This document shows positions 51,592 to 61,782 of a stretch of 64,000 nucleotides of DNA, in pieces (position 1 is the stretch's first letter; each line of letters starts with the position of its first letter). The notes under the pieces are model-generated. The model saw nothing but the letters and a program-made list of their open reading frames with translations, was not told where the DNA came from and did no database searches. Where the stretch lies: assembly GCA_036395835.1 (NCBI GenBank), contig DASWCW010000113.1:1-64000 (forward strand). The letters run 5' to 3'. This stretch comes from AP-16 sp036395835 (GTDB lineage: Bacteria; Pseudomonadota; Alphaproteobacteria; Rhizobiales; Xanthobacteraceae). The position numbers and the translations under genes were made by a program.

Positions 51592-53046
51592 ATGAAGCTT
51601 GCTGATCTTCTGAGCGACGGGACCACGTTCGATGCCGGGCATGCCGGCCTCGACGTGAGCGGCGTGTCGGCCGACAGCCGCAAGATCCGCCCCGGGGACG
51701 TGTTCGTGGCGGTGAGCGGCGCCAAGGCGGATGGCCCGCATTTCATCCCCGATGCGATTGCGGCCGGCGCGGTCGCGATCGTCGCCGAGCACACGCCCGA
51801 GGCGGCGTTGCCGGCGTCGGTGCCCTTCGTGCGCGTGCGCGACGCGCGGCGCGCACTGGCGCTCGCCGCCGCCCGATTGTTCCCGCGCCAGCCCGAAACC
51901 ATCGTCGCGGTCACCGGAACGAGCGGCAAGACTTCGGTCGTGGCGTTCGTGCGGCAAATCTGGACGCTGCTCGGCCGGCGCGCCGCGAGCATCGGCACGC
52001 TCGGCGTCGCGGGCCCCGGCGTGGACTCCTACGGCTCGCTGACCACGCCGGATCCGGTCGAGCTGCATCGCACGCTCGAGCGCCTGGCCGCGGCCGGCGT
52101 CACCCATGCGGCGATGGAAGCGTCCTCGCATGGGCTCGATCAGCGCCGCCTCGACGGCGTGCGGCTCAGCGCCGGCGCATTCACCAATCTCAGCCGCGAT
52201 CACCTCGATTATCACGCCGATCTCGACGCCTATTTCCAGGCGAAGCTGCGCTTGTTCGAGACGCTGGTCCCGCCGGGAGGCGCGGCCGTCGTCGACGCCG
52301 ATCACGAGCAGGCGCAAGCAGTGCTGAGGGCGGCAAAAACCCGCGGCTTGCGCGTGCTGACGGTCGGGCGCGCCGGCAACGACATTCGCCTGGTCGAGAC
52401 CGGGGTCGAGGGGTTTTCGCAAAACCTGGTCGTGGAACATGCGGGCAAGACATTCCGCATCCGGCTGCCGCTGGTCGGGGAGTTCCAGGTGGAGAATGCG
52501 CTGGTCGCCGCCGGTCTGCTGATCGCGGCGGGAGAAGCGGCGCAGCCGGTGCTTGCCGCCCTGGAGCGGCTCCAAGGCGCCAAGGGCCGGCTCGAGCTCG
52601 TCGGCCGCAAGGACGGGGCGCCGATCTTCGTCGATTACGCGCATAAGCCCGACGCGCTCGCCAAGGCGCTCGAAGCCTTGCGGCCTTATGTGAAACATCG
52701 GCTCATGCTCGTGTTCGGCGCGGGGGGCGACCGCGACCCCGGCAAGCGTCCGCTCATGGGTGCGATCGCGGCCCAAAAAGCCGACCGGGTCATCGTCACC
52801 GATGACAATCCGCGCAGCGAAGATCCGGCGGCGATCCGTGCCGCGATCCTGGCGGCGGCGCCGGGCGCGCTCGAGATCGGCGACCGCCGCGAGGCGATCC
52901 GTCGCGCCGTCGCCGAGATGAAACCGGGGGACGTTCTGCTGATTGCCGGAAAAGGCCACGAAAGCGGCCAAATCGTCGGCAACCGGGTATTGCCGTTCAC
53001 CGATCACGAGGCGGTCCTGGCCGCGCTCGAGGAGAAGGTCGCATGA
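51592..53046 (+). CDS. murE: UDP-MurNAc-tripeptide synthetase MurE (meso-DAP type)
   Basis: This 484-residue Mur ligase has the P-loop GTSGKTS (109-115) and the [11 protein letters not shown] region with the carbamylated-lysine surroundings QAKLRLFE. The DNPR motif (405-408, [10 protein letters not shown]) selects meso-diaminopimelate. [11 protein letters not shown] is also present. It joins meso-DAP to UDP-MurNAc-Ala-Glu. It overlaps murF by ATGA. It starts 53 bases after ftsI. Confidence 0.96.
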   Translation: MKLADLLSDGTTFDAGHAGLDVSGVSADSRKIRPGDVFVAVSGAKADGPHFIPDAIAAGAVAIVAEHTPEAALPASVPFVRVRDARRALALAAARLFPRQPETIVAVTGTSGKTSVVAFVRQIWTLLGRRAASIGTLGVAGPGVDSYGSLTTPDPVELHRTLERLAAAGVTHAAMEASSHGLDQRRLDGVRLSAGAFTNLSRDHLDYHADLDAYFQAKLRLFETLVPPGGAAVVDADHEQAQAVLRAAKTRGLRVLTVGRAGNDIRLVETGVEGFSQNLVVEHAGKTFRIRLPLVGEFQVENALVAAGLLIAAGEAAQPVLAALERLQGAKGRLELVGRKDGAPIFVDYAHKPDALAKALEALRPYVKHRLMLVFGAGGDRDPGKRPLMGAIAAQKADRVIVTDDNPRSEDPAAIRAAILAAAPGALEIGDRREAIRRAVAEMKPGDVLLIAGKGHESGQIVGNRVLPFTDHEAVLAALEEKVA

Positions 53047-54488
53047 GCGATCGCGCGCTGTGGACGCTCGAGGCGATGGCCGCTGCGATGCGAGCTTCGC
53101 GCGCGGGGTCGCTGCCCGCGACCGTCCGCGGGCTTTCCATCGACAGCCGCAGCATCGAACCGGGGGAAGCATTCTTCGCCATTCTGGGCGAGAACCGCGA
53201 CGGCCACGAGTTCGTCGGCGCCGCGCTCGAACGCGGCGCGGCGCTCGCCGTCGTCTCCAAGGAAAAACGCGGCGCCATGCCGCCGGACGCGCCGCTCCTG
53301 GTCGTGCCCGACGTGCTCGCCGCCTTGCGCGATCTCGCGGGCGCGGCGCGCGCGCGCTCGCGCGCCCGCATCGTCGCGGTCACCGGATCGGTGGGCAAGA
53401 CCGGGACCAAGGACGCCCTGCGCGTGGCGCTCGCCCGGCAAGGCGAGACCCACGCCTCGGCGGCTTCTTACAACAATCATTGGGGCGTGCCGCTGTCGCT
53501 GGCGCGATTGCCGCAAGCCGCACGTTTCGCCGTCTTCGAGATCGGCATGAATCACGCGGGCGAGATCGCGCCGCTGACGCGCCTGGTCCGGCCGCACGTC
53601 GCGATCGTCACGGCGGTCGAGCCGGTGCATCTCGAATTTTTCGATTCGGTCGAGGCGATCGCCGACGCCAAGGCCGAGATTTTTCTCGGGCTGGAGCCGG
53701 ACGGCGCCGCGGTCGTCAACCGCGACAGTGCGCTCTACGAGCGGCTCGTGCGGGCGGCGCAAGCGGCGGGCGCGACGAGGATCGTCGCGTTCGGCGAGCA
53801 CGAAAAATCCGATGCGCGGCTCGTCAAGCTATCGCTGCGGCCGGACGGATCTAGCGTGCGGGCAGACGTTCTCGGCCACAAAATGGTCTACAAGCTCGGC
53901 GCGCCCGGCCGTCACCTCGCGCTCAATTCGCTCGCCGTGCTCGCGGCGGCGGCGCTCGTCGGCGCCGATCTCGCGATCGCGGTGCTGGCGCTTGCCGCGC
54001 TCGAGCCGCCGAGCGGCCGCGGGCGGCGCATCGCGCTCGAGACGCCGAACGGCGCCGCGCTCCTGATCGACGAGAGTTACAACGCCAATCCGGCATCGAT
54101 GCGCGCCGCGCTGGCGCTGCTCGGCCAGGCGGCGGTGAGCGGTCGCGGGCGCCGGATCGCGGTGCTGGGCGACATGCTCGAGCTGGGCCAAAGCGCCGCG
54201 GAATTCCACCGGCAATTGGTCGAGCCGATCGTGTCCAATGACATCGATCTGGTGTTCTGCGCGGGCGCGCTGATGCGCTCACTGTGGGACGAGCTGCCGC
54301 CCGAGCGCCGCGGCGGCTATGCCGAGACCTCCGCCGCGCTCAAGGCCGACGTGCTCGCCACCATACGGGGCGGCGACGTCGTCATGGTCAAGGGCTCGCT
54401 CGGCTCCCGCATGGGCTCGATCGTGAAGGCGCTGGTGCGCCGCTTTCCCCGTCAGGAGGCCGCCGCGCCGGCGGCCGCGCAAGGCTGA
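53043..54488 (+). CDS. murF: UDP-MurNAc-pentapeptide synthetase MurF
   Basis: This 481-residue Mur ligase adds D-Ala-D-Ala. The P-loop is GSVGKTGTK. Other family segments are [27 protein letters not shown] and the C-terminal [17 protein letters not shown] and [10 protein letters not shown]. The P-loop has G where T is usual (GKTGTK), a mild change. The start overlaps murE and the stop is three bases before mraY. Confidence 0.95.
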   Translation: MSDRALWTLEAMAAAMRASRAGSLPATVRGLSIDSRSIEPGEAFFAILGENRDGHEFVGAALERGAALAVVSKEKRGAMPPDAPLLVVPDVLAALRDLAGAARARSRARIVAVTGSVGKTGTKDALRVALARQGETHASAASYNNHWGVPLSLARLPQAARFAVFEIGMNHAGEIAPLTRLVRPHVAIVTAVEPVHLEFFDSVEAIADAKAEIFLGLEPDGAAVVNRDSALYERLVRAAQAAGATRIVAFGEHEKSDARLVKLSLRPDGSSVRADVLGHKMVYKLGAPGRHLALNSLAVLAAAALVGADLAIAVLALAALEPPSGRGRRIALETPNGAALLIDESYNANPASMRAALALLGQAAVSGRGRRIAVLGDMLELGQSAAEFHRQLVEPIVSNDIDLVFCAGALMRSLWDELPPERRGGYAETSAALKADVLATIRGGDVVMVKGSLGSRMGSIVKALVRRFPRQEAAAPAAAQG

Positions 54489-54491
54489 ATC

Positions 54492-55577
54492 ATGCTGTAT
54501 TATTTGACGGAATTTTCCGACAAGATCTCGATCTTCAACGTCTTCCGCTACATCACCTTCCGCACCGGCGGCGCGGTGGTGACCGCGCTCGTGTTCGTGT
54601 TCCTGTTCGGACCGAGCATCATCAATGTGCTCCGCCTGCTGCAGGGCAAGGGCCAGCCGATCCGCTCCGACGGGCCCGCGTCGCACCTCGTCAACAAGAT
54701 CGGCACGCCGACGATGGGCGGGCTGATGATCCTCTCGGGGCTGGTGGTGTCGACCCTGCTGTGGGCCAATCCGCTCAACGCCTACGTCTGGACCGTGCTC
54801 GGCGTGACGCTGGGGTTCGCGCTGGTCGGGTTCTACGACGATTATCTCAAGGTGAGCCGGCAGAGCCACAACGGCTTCTCGGCCCGCACCCGCCTGGCGA
54901 TCGAAGCCGCGATCGCGGTTGCGGCGTGTCTGGTCATCGCCATGCTGGGGCGGGCGCCGTTCGCCACCTCGCTGGTGTTTCCGTTCTTCAAGGAGCTGGT
55001 GGTCGATCTCGGCTGGTTCTTTCTGGCGTTCAGCGCCTTCATCATCGTGGGTGCCGGCAACGCCGTGAACCTGACCGACGGGCTCGACGGCCTCGCCATC
55101 GTCCCGGTGATGATCGCGGCGGCGAGCTTCGGGATGATCTCGTACCTGTCCGGCAACTTGGTGTTCGCCGACTATCTGCAGATCCATTACGTCGCCGGCA
55201 GCGGCGAGCTCGCGGTGCTGTGCGGCGCGGTGATCGGCGCCGGCTTGGGATTCCTGTGGTTCAACGCGCCCCCCGCGTCGATCTTCATGGGCGACACCGG
55301 TTCGCTGGCGCTCGGCGGCCTGCTCGGCGCGGTCGCGGTCGCCACCAAGCACGAGATCGTGCTCGCGGTGATCGGCGGCCTGTTCGTGCTCGAGGCGGTG
55401 TCGGTCATCGTGCAGGTGGTGTCGTTCAAGCTCACCGGCAAGCGCGTGTTCAAGATGGCGCCGATCCATCATCATTTCGAGCAACTCGGCTGGACCGAGC
55501 CGCAGATCGTCATCCGCTTCTGGATCGTCTCGGTGGTGCTGGCGCTCGCCGGGCTGTCCACGCTCAAGCTGCGGTGA
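54492..55577 (+). CDS. mraY: Phospho-N-acetylmuramoyl-pentapeptide transferase MraY
   Basis: This 361-residue enzyme with ten membrane spans transfers phospho-MurNAc-pentapeptide to undecaprenyl phosphate, making lipid I. Conserved cytoplasmic motifs are [20 protein letters not shown] (catalytic aspartates), [28 protein letters not shown] and the C-terminal PIHHHFE. Full length and canonical position between murF and murD. Confidence 0.97.
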   Translation: MLYYLTEFSDKISIFNVFRYITFRTGGAVVTALVFVFLFGPSIINVLRLLQGKGQPIRSDGPASHLVNKIGTPTMGGLMILSGLVVSTLLWANPLNAYVWTVLGVTLGFALVGFYDDYLKVSRQSHNGFSARTRLAIEAAIAVAACLVIAMLGRAPFATSLVFPFFKELVVDLGWFFLAFSAFIIVGAGNAVNLTDGLDGLAIVPVMIAAASFGMISYLSGNLVFADYLQIHYVAGSGELAVLCGAVIGAGLGFLWFNAPPASIFMGDTGSLALGGLLGAVAVATKHEIVLAVIGGLFVLEAVSVIVQVVSFKLTGKRVFKMAPIHHHFEQLGWTEPQIVIRFWIVSVVLALAGLSTLKLR

Positions 55578-55617
55578 CGGCCGTGGGGGGACCGAACACG
55601 ACGGCGGAGGTGGCGAC

Positions 55618-57039
55618 GTGATTCCGGTCACGACCTTCGCGGGCAGGAAGGTGGCCGTGTTCGGGCTCGGCAGCTCCGGGCTTGCGACCTGCGAGGCGCT
55701 TGGGGCCGGTGGCGCGCAGCCGATCGCCTATGACGACGATCCGGCCAAGGTCGCGGCAGCGGCGAGCCGCGGCATCGCCACCGCGGATTTGCGACAAATC
55801 GACTGGACGCGCATCGCCGCCTTCGCGCTGTCGCCCGGCGTGCCGCTGACCCATCCGGCGCCGCATTGGAGCGTCGCGCTCGCCCGCGACGCCGGCGTCG
55901 AGATCGTCGGCGACATCGAGCTCTTTTGCCGCGAGCGCCGCGCCAGAACCCCGGGCGCGCCGTTCGTCGCGGTGACGGGGACCAACGGCAAGTCGACCAC
56001 GACGGCGCTCATCGCCCACGTGCTCACCGCGGGCGGCCTGCCGGCGCAGCGCGGCGGCAACATCGGCGTGGCGATCCTCTCGCTCGATGCGCCGGCGCCG
56101 GGCCGCGTCCACGTGATCGAATGCTCCTCCTATCAGATCGACCTTGCGCCGAGCCTCGACCCGTCGGTCGGCATCCTGCTCAACGTCTCGCCGGACCATC
56201 TCGATCGGCACGGCACGATCGAGCGTTACGCGGCGATCAAGGCGCGGCTCGTCGAAGGCGTCCCGGCGAACGGCGCGGCCATCGTCGGCGTCGATGACGA
56301 ATGGTCGGAACAGATCGCGGACCGGCTCGAACGCGCCGGCAAGCGCGTGACGCGCGTCTCGGTGCTCCGGCCGCTGGCTAACGGGTTCTACGCCGAGGCC
56401 GATCGCATCTTCGAAGCCAAGCCCGGCCGCAAGCCGCGAACGCTGACCCACATCGGGGGCATCGGCTCGCTGCGCGGCCTGCACAATGCCCAGAACGCCG
56501 CCTGCGCCACCGCCGCCGCGCTTGCGCTCGGCCTCGCCCCGGAAGCGATCCAGCGCGGCCTGCGCTCGTTCCCCGGCCTCGCCCATCGCATGGAGCAGGT
56601 CGGCCGCAAGGGCCGCGTGCTGTTCGTCAACGATTCCAAGGCGACCAACGCCGATGCCGCCGCGCGTGCGCTTGCCAGCTTCTCGGATATTTTCTGGATC
56701 GCCGGCGGCAGAGCGAAAACCGGCGGCATCGCCGCCCTCGCCGAATATTTTCCCCGGATCCGCAAAGCCTATCTGATCGGCGAGGCGGCCCAGGAATTCG
56801 CCGCGACGCTCGACGGCCGCATCGCCTACGAGCGCGCCGGCACGCTCGATCGTGCGGTCGCGCTCGCGGCGCGCGATGCGGAGCAATCGAGATTTGCCGA
56901 TCCGGTCGTGCTGCTGTCGCCGGCCTGCGCGTCGTTCGATCAGTTCCCGAACTTCGAGATCCGCGGATCGGCCTTCCGCGAGCTGGTGCGCGAGCTCGAC
57001 GGCGTCGAGGCGGTCGAGGCAATCGAGGAGAGCGCCTGA
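55618..57039 (+). CDS. murD: UDP-MurNAc-L-alanine--D-glutamate ligase MurD
   Basis: This 473-residue Mur ligase adds D-Glu to UDP-MurNAc-Ala. The N-terminal uracil-binding fold begins [13 protein letters not shown], the P-loop is GTNGKST, and [16 protein letters not shown] and [15 protein letters not shown] follow. The start is GTG at 55618. The stop overlaps ftsW by one base. Confidence 0.96.
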   Translation: MIPVTTFAGRKVAVFGLGSSGLATCEALGAGGAQPIAYDDDPAKVAAAASRGIATADLRQIDWTRIAAFALSPGVPLTHPAPHWSVALARDAGVEIVGDIELFCRERRARTPGAPFVAVTGTNGKSTTTALIAHVLTAGGLPAQRGGNIGVAILSLDAPAPGRVHVIECSSYQIDLAPSLDPSVGILLNVSPDHLDRHGTIERYAAIKARLVEGVPANGAAIVGVDDEWSEQIADRLERAGKRVTRVSVLRPLANGFYAEADRIFEAKPGRKPRTLTHIGGIGSLRGLHNAQNAACATAAALALGLAPEAIQRGLRSFPGLAHRMEQVGRKGRVLFVNDSKATNADAAARALASFSDIFWIAGGRAKTGGIAALAEYFPRIRKAYLIGEAAQEFAATLDGRIAYERAGTLDRAVALAARDAEQSRFADPVVLLSPACASFDQFPNFEIRGSAFRELVRELDGVEAVEAIEESA

Positions 57040-58229
57040 TGGTCTCCCGCGCGGAACGCAGCCTGTTTGCCCGCTGGTGGTGGACGGTCGACAAGCTGAT
57101 GCTGGCGGCGCTCGCCGCACTGATGTTCGGCGGCATCGTGCTCTCGCTCGCCGCGAGCCCGCCGGTGGCGGCGAGGCTCGGGCTCGATCCGTTCCATTTC
57201 GTCAATCGCCACGTGCTGTTCCTGATCCCGGCGTTCCTGGTGCTGACCGCGACTTCCTTGCTCACGCCGCGCCAGATCCGCCGGCTGGCATTCGTCGTGT
57301 TCCTGGTCAGCCTGGCGTTCGTCGTCGCGACCTTCTGGTTCGGCGCCGAGGTCAAGGGCGCGCGGCGATGGATCGTCGTGCTCGGCGTCAACGTGCAGCC
57401 CTCCGAGTTCCTCAAGCCGGCGTTCGTGATTCTGATCGCCTGGCTGTTCGCGGAATCCTCGCGACGCCCGGAAATGCCGGCCAACACCATGGCGCTCGGC
57501 CTGCTGCTGCTCACCGTGACGCTGTTGGTGCTGCAGCCCGATTTCGGCCAGAGCATGCTGATCGCGCTGGTCTGGGGCGCGCTGTTCTTCATGGCCGGCA
57601 TGCGGATGATCTGGGTGATGGGCCTCGCCGGCGCGGCGACGATCGGGCTCGCCGCGGCGTATTTCACGGTTCCGCACGTGGCGCAGCGGATCAAGCGTTT
57701 CCTCGATCCCTCGTCGGGCGACACCTTTCAGATCGACACCGCGCTCGAAGCCTTCGCCAAGGGCGGATGGCTCGGCCGCGGCCCCGGCGAGGGCACGGTC
57801 AAACGCATCCTGCCGGACAGCCACGCCGATTTCGTGTTCGCGGTGGCGGCCGAGGAGTTCGGCATCGTGCTGTGCCTGATCCTGCTGGCGCTGTTCGCGT
57901 TCATCGTCGTGCGCGCGCTCCTCCACGCCTTCCGGGTGCAGGATTCGTTCGTCCGCTTTGCGACCGCCGGGCTCGGCATGCTGTTCGGTCTGCAGTCGGC
58001 GATCAACATGGGCGTCAATCTGCATCTCATTCCGGCCAAGGGCATGACGCTGCCGTTCATTTCCTACGGCGGCTCCTCGCTGATCTCGCTCGCCTACGGC
58101 ATGGGCATGCTGCTGGCGCTCACCCGCGAGCGCCCCGGCGCGTCGATGTTGCCGCCGGTCGATGCCGTCGCGCCGGCCGCGGCGGCTCCGGCGGCGCAAA
58201 CGGCCGGTGCGGCCGGGAGACCGGCCTGA
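57039..58229 (+). CDS. ftsW: Peptidoglycan glycosyltransferase FtsW
   Basis: This 396-residue SEDS-family enzyme with about ten membrane spans polymerises lipid II at the septum with FtsI. Signature regions are VKGARRWIVVLGVNVQPSEFLK, LQPDFGQSMLI, the GRGPGEGTVKRILPDSHADFVFAVAAEEFG loop with the catalytic aspartate, and LHLIPAKGMTLPFISYGGSSL. The C-terminal tail is Ala-rich. It overlaps murD and murG by one base each. Confidence 0.96.
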   Translation: MVSRAERSLFARWWWTVDKLMLAALAALMFGGIVLSLAASPPVAARLGLDPFHFVNRHVLFLIPAFLVLTATSLLTPRQIRRLAFVVFLVSLAFVVATFWFGAEVKGARRWIVVLGVNVQPSEFLKPAFVILIAWLFAESSRRPEMPANTMALGLLLLTVTLLVLQPDFGQSMLIALVWGALFFMAGMRMIWVMGLAGAATIGLAAAYFTVPHVAQRIKRFLDPSSGDTFQIDTALEAFAKGGWLGRGPGEGTVKRILPDSHADFVFAVAAEEFGIVLCLILLALFAFIVVRALLHAFRVQDSFVRFATAGLGMLFGLQSAINMGVNLHLIPAKGMTLPFISYGGSSLISLAYGMGMLLALTRERPGASMLPPVDAVAPAAAAPAAQTAGAAGRPA

Positions 58230-59347
58230 TGCACGAGCGCGGCGGCGCGGGCGGCGGCGCGCCGGTCCTGCTCGCGGCCGGCGGCACCGCCGGCCATTTG
58301 TTCCCGGCCGAGGCGCTCGCGGCGGCGCTCTCGAGGCGCGACGTCGCGGTCGAGCTTGCGACCGATGCACGCGCCGCGCATTTCGCGCAAGATTTTCCGG
58401 CCGAGCACCTGCACGTGATTCCCAGCGCAACCCTGCGCGGCCGCGATCCGTGGAGCTTCGCGCGGACCGCGGCGGTCCTGGCGTGGGGCACGCTCAAATC
58501 CTGGCTGCTGCTGCGGCGGATGCGCCCGGCCGCGGTGGTCGGCTTCGGCGGCTATCCCACGATCCCGCCGGTGCTGGCCGCCGCATGGTTGAACATTCCC
58601 ACCCTCATCCACGAGCAGAACGGCGTCATGGGCCGCGCCAATCGCCTGCTCGCCGCTCGCGTCCGCGCGATCGCGACCGGCTTTCCGGGCGTCGTCGATG
58701 CGGACTCGGCGCTCGCCGTCAAGACGACCGTGACCGGCGACCCCGTTCGGCACGCCGTGATCGAGGCTTCCGCCATTCCCTATCCGGAGCTCGACCCGAT
58801 CGGGCCTCTGCATCTCCTCGTGTTCGGCGGCAGCCAGGGCGCGCGCATCATGGCCGACGTGGTGCCCGCCGCGATCGAGCGGCTCGAGGCGCCCGTGCGC
58901 TCGCGGCTGCTGATCGTGCAGCAGGCGCGCGAGGAGGATCTCGATCGCGTCAGAGCGATCTATGCGCGGCTCGGGCTGAGCGCCGAAGTGGCGAGTTTCT
59001 TTGCGGATTTGCCCGCGCGCATCGCCGCCGCGCATCTCGTCATCTCGCGCGCCGGCGCCTCGAGCGTCGCCGAAGTCGCCGCGATCGGCCGGCCGGCCAT
59101 CCTGGTGCCGCTGCCCCATGCGCTCGACCAGGACCAGCTCGCCAACGCGCAGGTGCTGAAGAACGCCGGCGGCGCTATGGTGCTGCCGCAGGCCGAGTTC
59201 ACGCCGGAACGGCTGGCGAGCGAGATCGCCGCGCTTGCCGAGAATCCGGATCGGCTCGTCAGGATGGCGGCGAAGGCCCGCGCCATGGGCACGCCCGACG
59301 CCGCCGAGCGGCTCGCCGATCTCGTGTTGCGGGTCGCGGGCGACTAG
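58229..59347 (+). CDS. murG: Lipid II synthase MurG
   Basis: This 372-residue GT28 glycosyltransferase adds GlcNAc to lipid I at the inner face of the membrane. Conserved parts are the N-terminal AAGGTAGHLFPAEALA loop (Ala in place of the usual second Gly), GFGGYPTIPPVLAA and HEQNGVMGRANRLLA. VFGGSQGARIMADVVP and ISRAGASSVAEVAAIGRPAILVPLPHALDQDQLANA follow. It starts in the ftsW stop codon. Unlike the usual arrangement, murC does not follow directly: 3 kb of other DNA intervenes. Confidence 0.96.
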   Translation: MHERGGAGGGAPVLLAAGGTAGHLFPAEALAAALSRRDVAVELATDARAAHFAQDFPAEHLHVIPSATLRGRDPWSFARTAAVLAWGTLKSWLLLRRMRPAAVVGFGGYPTIPPVLAAAWLNIPTLIHEQNGVMGRANRLLAARVRAIATGFPGVVDADSALAVKTTVTGDPVRHAVIEASAIPYPELDPIGPLHLLVFGGSQGARIMADVVPAAIERLEAPVRSRLLIVQQAREEDLDRVRAIYARLGLSAEVASFFADLPARIAAAHLVISRAGASSVAEVAAIGRPAILVPLPHALDQDQLANAQVLKNAGGAMVLPQAEFTPERLASEIAALAENPDRLVRMAAKARAMGTPDAAERLADLVLRVAGD

Positions 59348-59381
59348 GGTTCGGTTTCGGATTCCGGCACGGAATCCTGGC

Positions 59382-59411
59382 TTGACCGTTACGTGTTCTG
59401 TAACGCATACT
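59382..59411 (+). promoter_or_regulatory. Candidate higBA promoter with GTTAC / GTAAC operator
   Basis: TTGACC (59382-59387) and CATACT (59406-59411) are separated by 18 bases and resemble a sigma-70 promoter. Between them, GTTAC (59388-59392) and GTAAC (59400-59404) form an inverted repeat that could be a HigA operator. The site lies 35 bases after murG, just before higB. It is inferred. Confidence 0.4.
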
Positions 59412-59418
59412 GCCATCG

Positions 59419-59700
59419 ATGATTCGGGGCTTCGCCGATCGGGCAACCGAGCGCTTCTTTCGAGACGGCGCGTGTCCGGCGCGCTGGCGATCTTTCCAGA
59501 GCGTGGCATTGCGTAAGCTCGATATGCTGGACGCGGCGACACGGCTCGGCGACCTGCGTTCCCCGCCAGGCAATCAGCTTGAAGCCTTGAAGGGCGACCG
59601 CGCGGGCCAGCACAGCATCCGGATCAATCGGCAATGGCGGCTGTGTTTTCGATGGACGCCCAACGGACCTGAAGAGGTCGAAATTGTGGATTATCACTAA
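59419..59700 (+). CDS. higB: HigB-like mRNA interferase toxin (RelE superfamily)
   Basis: This 93-residue RelE/HigB-type protein starts MIRGFADRATERFFRDG and has LDAATRLGDLRSPPGNQLEALKGDRAGQHSIRINRQWRLCFRW, the family-conserved catalytic surface with arginines and the WRLCFRW strand. It should cleave mRNA on the ribosome and be neutralised by the downstream HigA. In HigBA the toxin gene comes first, as here. It lies within the dcw cluster, which is unusual. Confidence 0.88.
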   Translation: MIRGFADRATERFFRDGACPARWRSFQSVALRKLDMLDAATRLGDLRSPPGNQLEALKGDRAGQHSIRINRQWRLCFRWTPNGPEEVEIVDYH

Positions 59701-59707
59701 GGAGCCG

Positions 59708-59995
59708 ATGATGACTCGTGTGCGCACCCATCCGGGGGAAGTACTGCGGGAAGAATATCTCGTCCCGCTCGGCATGAGCGCGCGGGCGCTCGCCAAGGCG
59801 CTCGGCGTGCCCGCGAACCGGATCACGGAGATCATGCGCGGCGAGCGCGATGTCTCCGCCGATACCGCGATCCGGCTCGGACGCTATTTCCGAACCGACC
59901 CGCGATTCTGGCTCAATCTCCAGGCCGCCCATGACCTGTCCGTCGCCGAATCCGGGAACGATTACTCGAACGTAGGCCCACGATCGGCAGCTTGA
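59708..59995 (+). CDS. higA: HigA-like antitoxin (XRE helix-turn-helix)
   Basis: This protein of about 95 residues has a helix-turn-helix of the HigA type: THPGEVLREEYLVPLGMSARALAKALGVPANRITEIMRGERDVSADTAIRLGRYF. It binds HigB and represses its own promoter. It starts seven bases after higB, with AAGGAG upstream; the next codon is also ATG. The pair appears complete. No other murC-directed gene follows until 62355. Confidence 0.9.
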   Translation: MMTRVRTHPGEVLREEYLVPLGMSARALAKALGVPANRITEIMRGERDVSADTAIRLGRYFRTDPRFWLNLQAAHDLSVAESGNDYSNVGPRSAA

Positions 59996-60071
59996 GGCAC
60001 CAATCCGATGCGCAAGTTTGCGCTTACGCCCCGCGCGCCATAACAACATCGAAACCAAATACGGGAGCGGA

Positions 60072-60108
60072 GCGCACGTGAAATTGCCGCGCGACATCGG
60101 GCCCGTGC
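60072..60108 (+). repeat. Left copy of the murC start region (direct repeat)
   Basis: 37 bases from GCGCAC through the first ten codons of murC match the right copy at 62349-62385 at 36 of 37 positions. The only difference is GTG in place of the ATG start. The left copy then diverges completely, so it is a start-of-gene remnant and not a second murC. Together with the right copy it brackets the islet. Confidence 0.9.
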
Positions 60109-60178
60109 GCGACAGAACATCCATTGGTCCCAACTCGCGCCTCACCGCACCGCCGAAGCCGTCCCGACGCTGGAGGAA

Positions 60179-61027
60179 TTACTCACGCTCGTCCGCAAAG
60201 GTCCAATGCTCGGCTTTGAGAGAACCCCTCCGAGGTTCCTCCCAAACTTCCAGGTCCGAATCCCACGGCCTGAGCGCGATCGCAGCAACGGGTTCCTCAT
60301 GGGTCGCCAATGCGTTCGTCAGCCGGTGGATCTCCTGGAACATCCTGAAAATCCAGGTCCGCAGCGCGATGCACATCCCCGGTGTCAGGTTGTCCGGCAC
60401 CGGCGCGTCTCCGCTGGACGACATCGGCCGGCGCATGAAGTCACCCAGTGAAAGACTGCAGTCTTCGAGAGCCTCGACAACCTGCTCGGCGAGCTTGGGC
60501 ATGGCGAACCGCCAATTGTGGAGTCTCAACGCCTTGTACGCTGCTCCCTGTCGCGCGTTGCGCTTCGGCTCCTTCAAAAACCCATTGTCGACAACGATGA
60601 AGCTGCAATCGGGAAAATTATCTCGCAAGATTACGCCCGCCTCGAACGAGTCGGCCCTGCGGTCGGGAATATAGAATATTACCGGCTCGATACCGTGTGA
60701 CCGCGCCTCTGCGATGACATCGGTGCCTCGCAGCAGCTCAAGAAATGTCATCAGCGAGTGATGCGTGACATCCACGATCCGCATCTGGGAGGAAGGCTTG
60801 GCAAGCGTATCGAACAGCAGCATCTGGTCGCGCACCACTGCGAGGTCGATGACGCGGGCTTCTGCCGGGAACAAGGCATGAAGCCCGCGCTCGACTGCAT
60901 CGGTGTCGAAAATACAAGGCGTGCCGCCGGACAGGACGAAGTAATCCGTGAGCGTCCGGGCCAATAACGTCTTGCCGACGTGCCCGTGCAGCGAGGTGAC
61001 GATCGCCGCAAAGCTCGGGCCGGGCAT
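60179..61027 (-). CDS. ParA-like P-loop protein with atypical Walker A
   Basis: This 282-residue protein starts MPGPSFAAIVTSLHGHVGKTLLART. The P-loop is GHVGKT (K19) without the GG and the signature lysine of standard ParA proteins, though the following CIFDTDAVERGLHALFP resembles the ParA fold (switch-like aspartate). It lies 8 bases after the first ATPase gene and is probably co-transcribed with it, as a diverged partner. C-terminal residues from about 180 have no clear match to me. Function unknown. Codon use appears less GC-rich than in the neighbouring dcw genes. Confidence 0.75.
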   Translation of the reverse strand: MPGPSFAAIVTSLHGHVGKTLLARTLTDYFVLSGGTPCIFDTDAVERGLHALFPAEARVIDLAVVRDQMLLFDTLAKPSSQMRIVDVTHHSLMTFLELLRGTDVIAEARSHGIEPVIFYIPDRRADSFEAGVILRDNFPDCSFIVVDNGFLKEPKRNARQGAAYKALRLHNWRFAMPKLAEQVVEALEDCSLSLGDFMRRPMSSSGDAPVPDNLTPGMCIALRTWIFRMFQEIHRLTNALATHEEPVAAIALRPWDSDLEVWEEPRRGSLKAEHWTFADERE

Positions 61028-61035
61028 TGCTTTGG

Positions 61036-61782
61036 TCAGGCTGCTCGGGTCGTCACCTCTCGGTCGGCGAGCCGGTCGACGAGATTGATGCGATCGTATT
61101 CGCCGCTGATATGGTTCATCCAGGTTCGCACATATCCCCGCAGAACCAGCGAATTGCTCGCGGTCTGGCCATCCTCGTCGCGGTTCGCAATGAAATCGGA
61201 GAAAGGAACCCCGGCCAGCTCGGCCTGTTCGTAGGCCATTTCATTCAGCTTGGGGATGGTCACCTCGACGGCATCCTTTGCCAACTTGAAATATCTCTTG
61301 TGGAGGTCCGGGTTCCACTCGAAAAAGCTGGCTTCATTGATGAAGTTTTTCACCAGCAGATAATCATGGCCGTTGGCATGAGGCCGGATCTCGGCGATCT
61401 CCTCCATTGAAGCGATCGACGGACCGATGACATGCAAGAGAATGAAATTGAACTCACCGGCGTCGACCAAATCGAAGAATCCAACCTCGGCAAACGTTTT
61501 CAGCGTGTCCGATAACAATCCCGCGCGTACGTCGACAACGCTGACTTTTGCGTCGCTGGTCGCCAGCGTGTCGATCACCTTGATCTGATCTGCCGCGGTC
61601 TCGAGGTCGATCACCTCGGTGACCTTGGGATGAAAGCGTTTCAGCGCTCCGCGCGGAAACTCGGAATCGAACGCCCGCGTAGGCGTGTTTCTCGCGGCCA
61701 GATAATCGAGTACCGTGCGCGCGATTGTCGTTTTGCCGACGCCGCCCTTGTCGGCGCCAACCAGAACTACTACTGGCTTCAC
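61036..61782 (-). CDS. ParA/MinD-like ATPase (deviant Walker A)
   Basis: This 248-residue protein has the deviant Walker A motif DKGGVGKTT (signature K12, catalytic K17) and a DSEF aspartate pattern. VSVVDVRAGLLSD follows as a Walker B-like segment. The GTG start at 61782 follows AGGAGGAG, a strong ribosome site. Family members partition DNA or position protein complexes; TraL-like proteins of conjugative elements share this look. No ParB or centromere-like repeat is visible in the islet. It is the first gene of a two-gene operon with the atypical ATPase downstream. Confidence 0.8.
   Translation of the reverse strand: MKPVVVLVGADKGGVGKTTIARTVLDYLAARNTPTRAFDSEFPRGALKRFHPKVTEVIDLETAADQIKVIDTLATSDAKVSVVDVRAGLLSDTLKTFAEVGFFDLVDAGEFNFILLHVIGPSIASMEEIAEIRPHANGHDYLLVKNFINEASFFEWNPDLHKRYFKLAKDAVEVTIPKLNEMAYEQAELAGVPFSDFIANRDEDGQTASNSLVLRGYVRTWMNHISGEYDRINLVDRLADREVTTRAA

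Noticed and set aside
60110..60180. Short plus-strand frame reading RQNIHWSQLAPHRTAEAVPTL just after the left repeat
   Set aside because: It looks protein-like and could be a gene fragment, but it has no start and about 24 codons, too little to support a call.
60078..60674. Plus-strand frame that begins with the duplicated murC start and continues for about 200 codons
   Set aside because: Only the first ten codons match MurC; the rest is the reverse shadow of the ATPase gene on the minus strand and has no domain.
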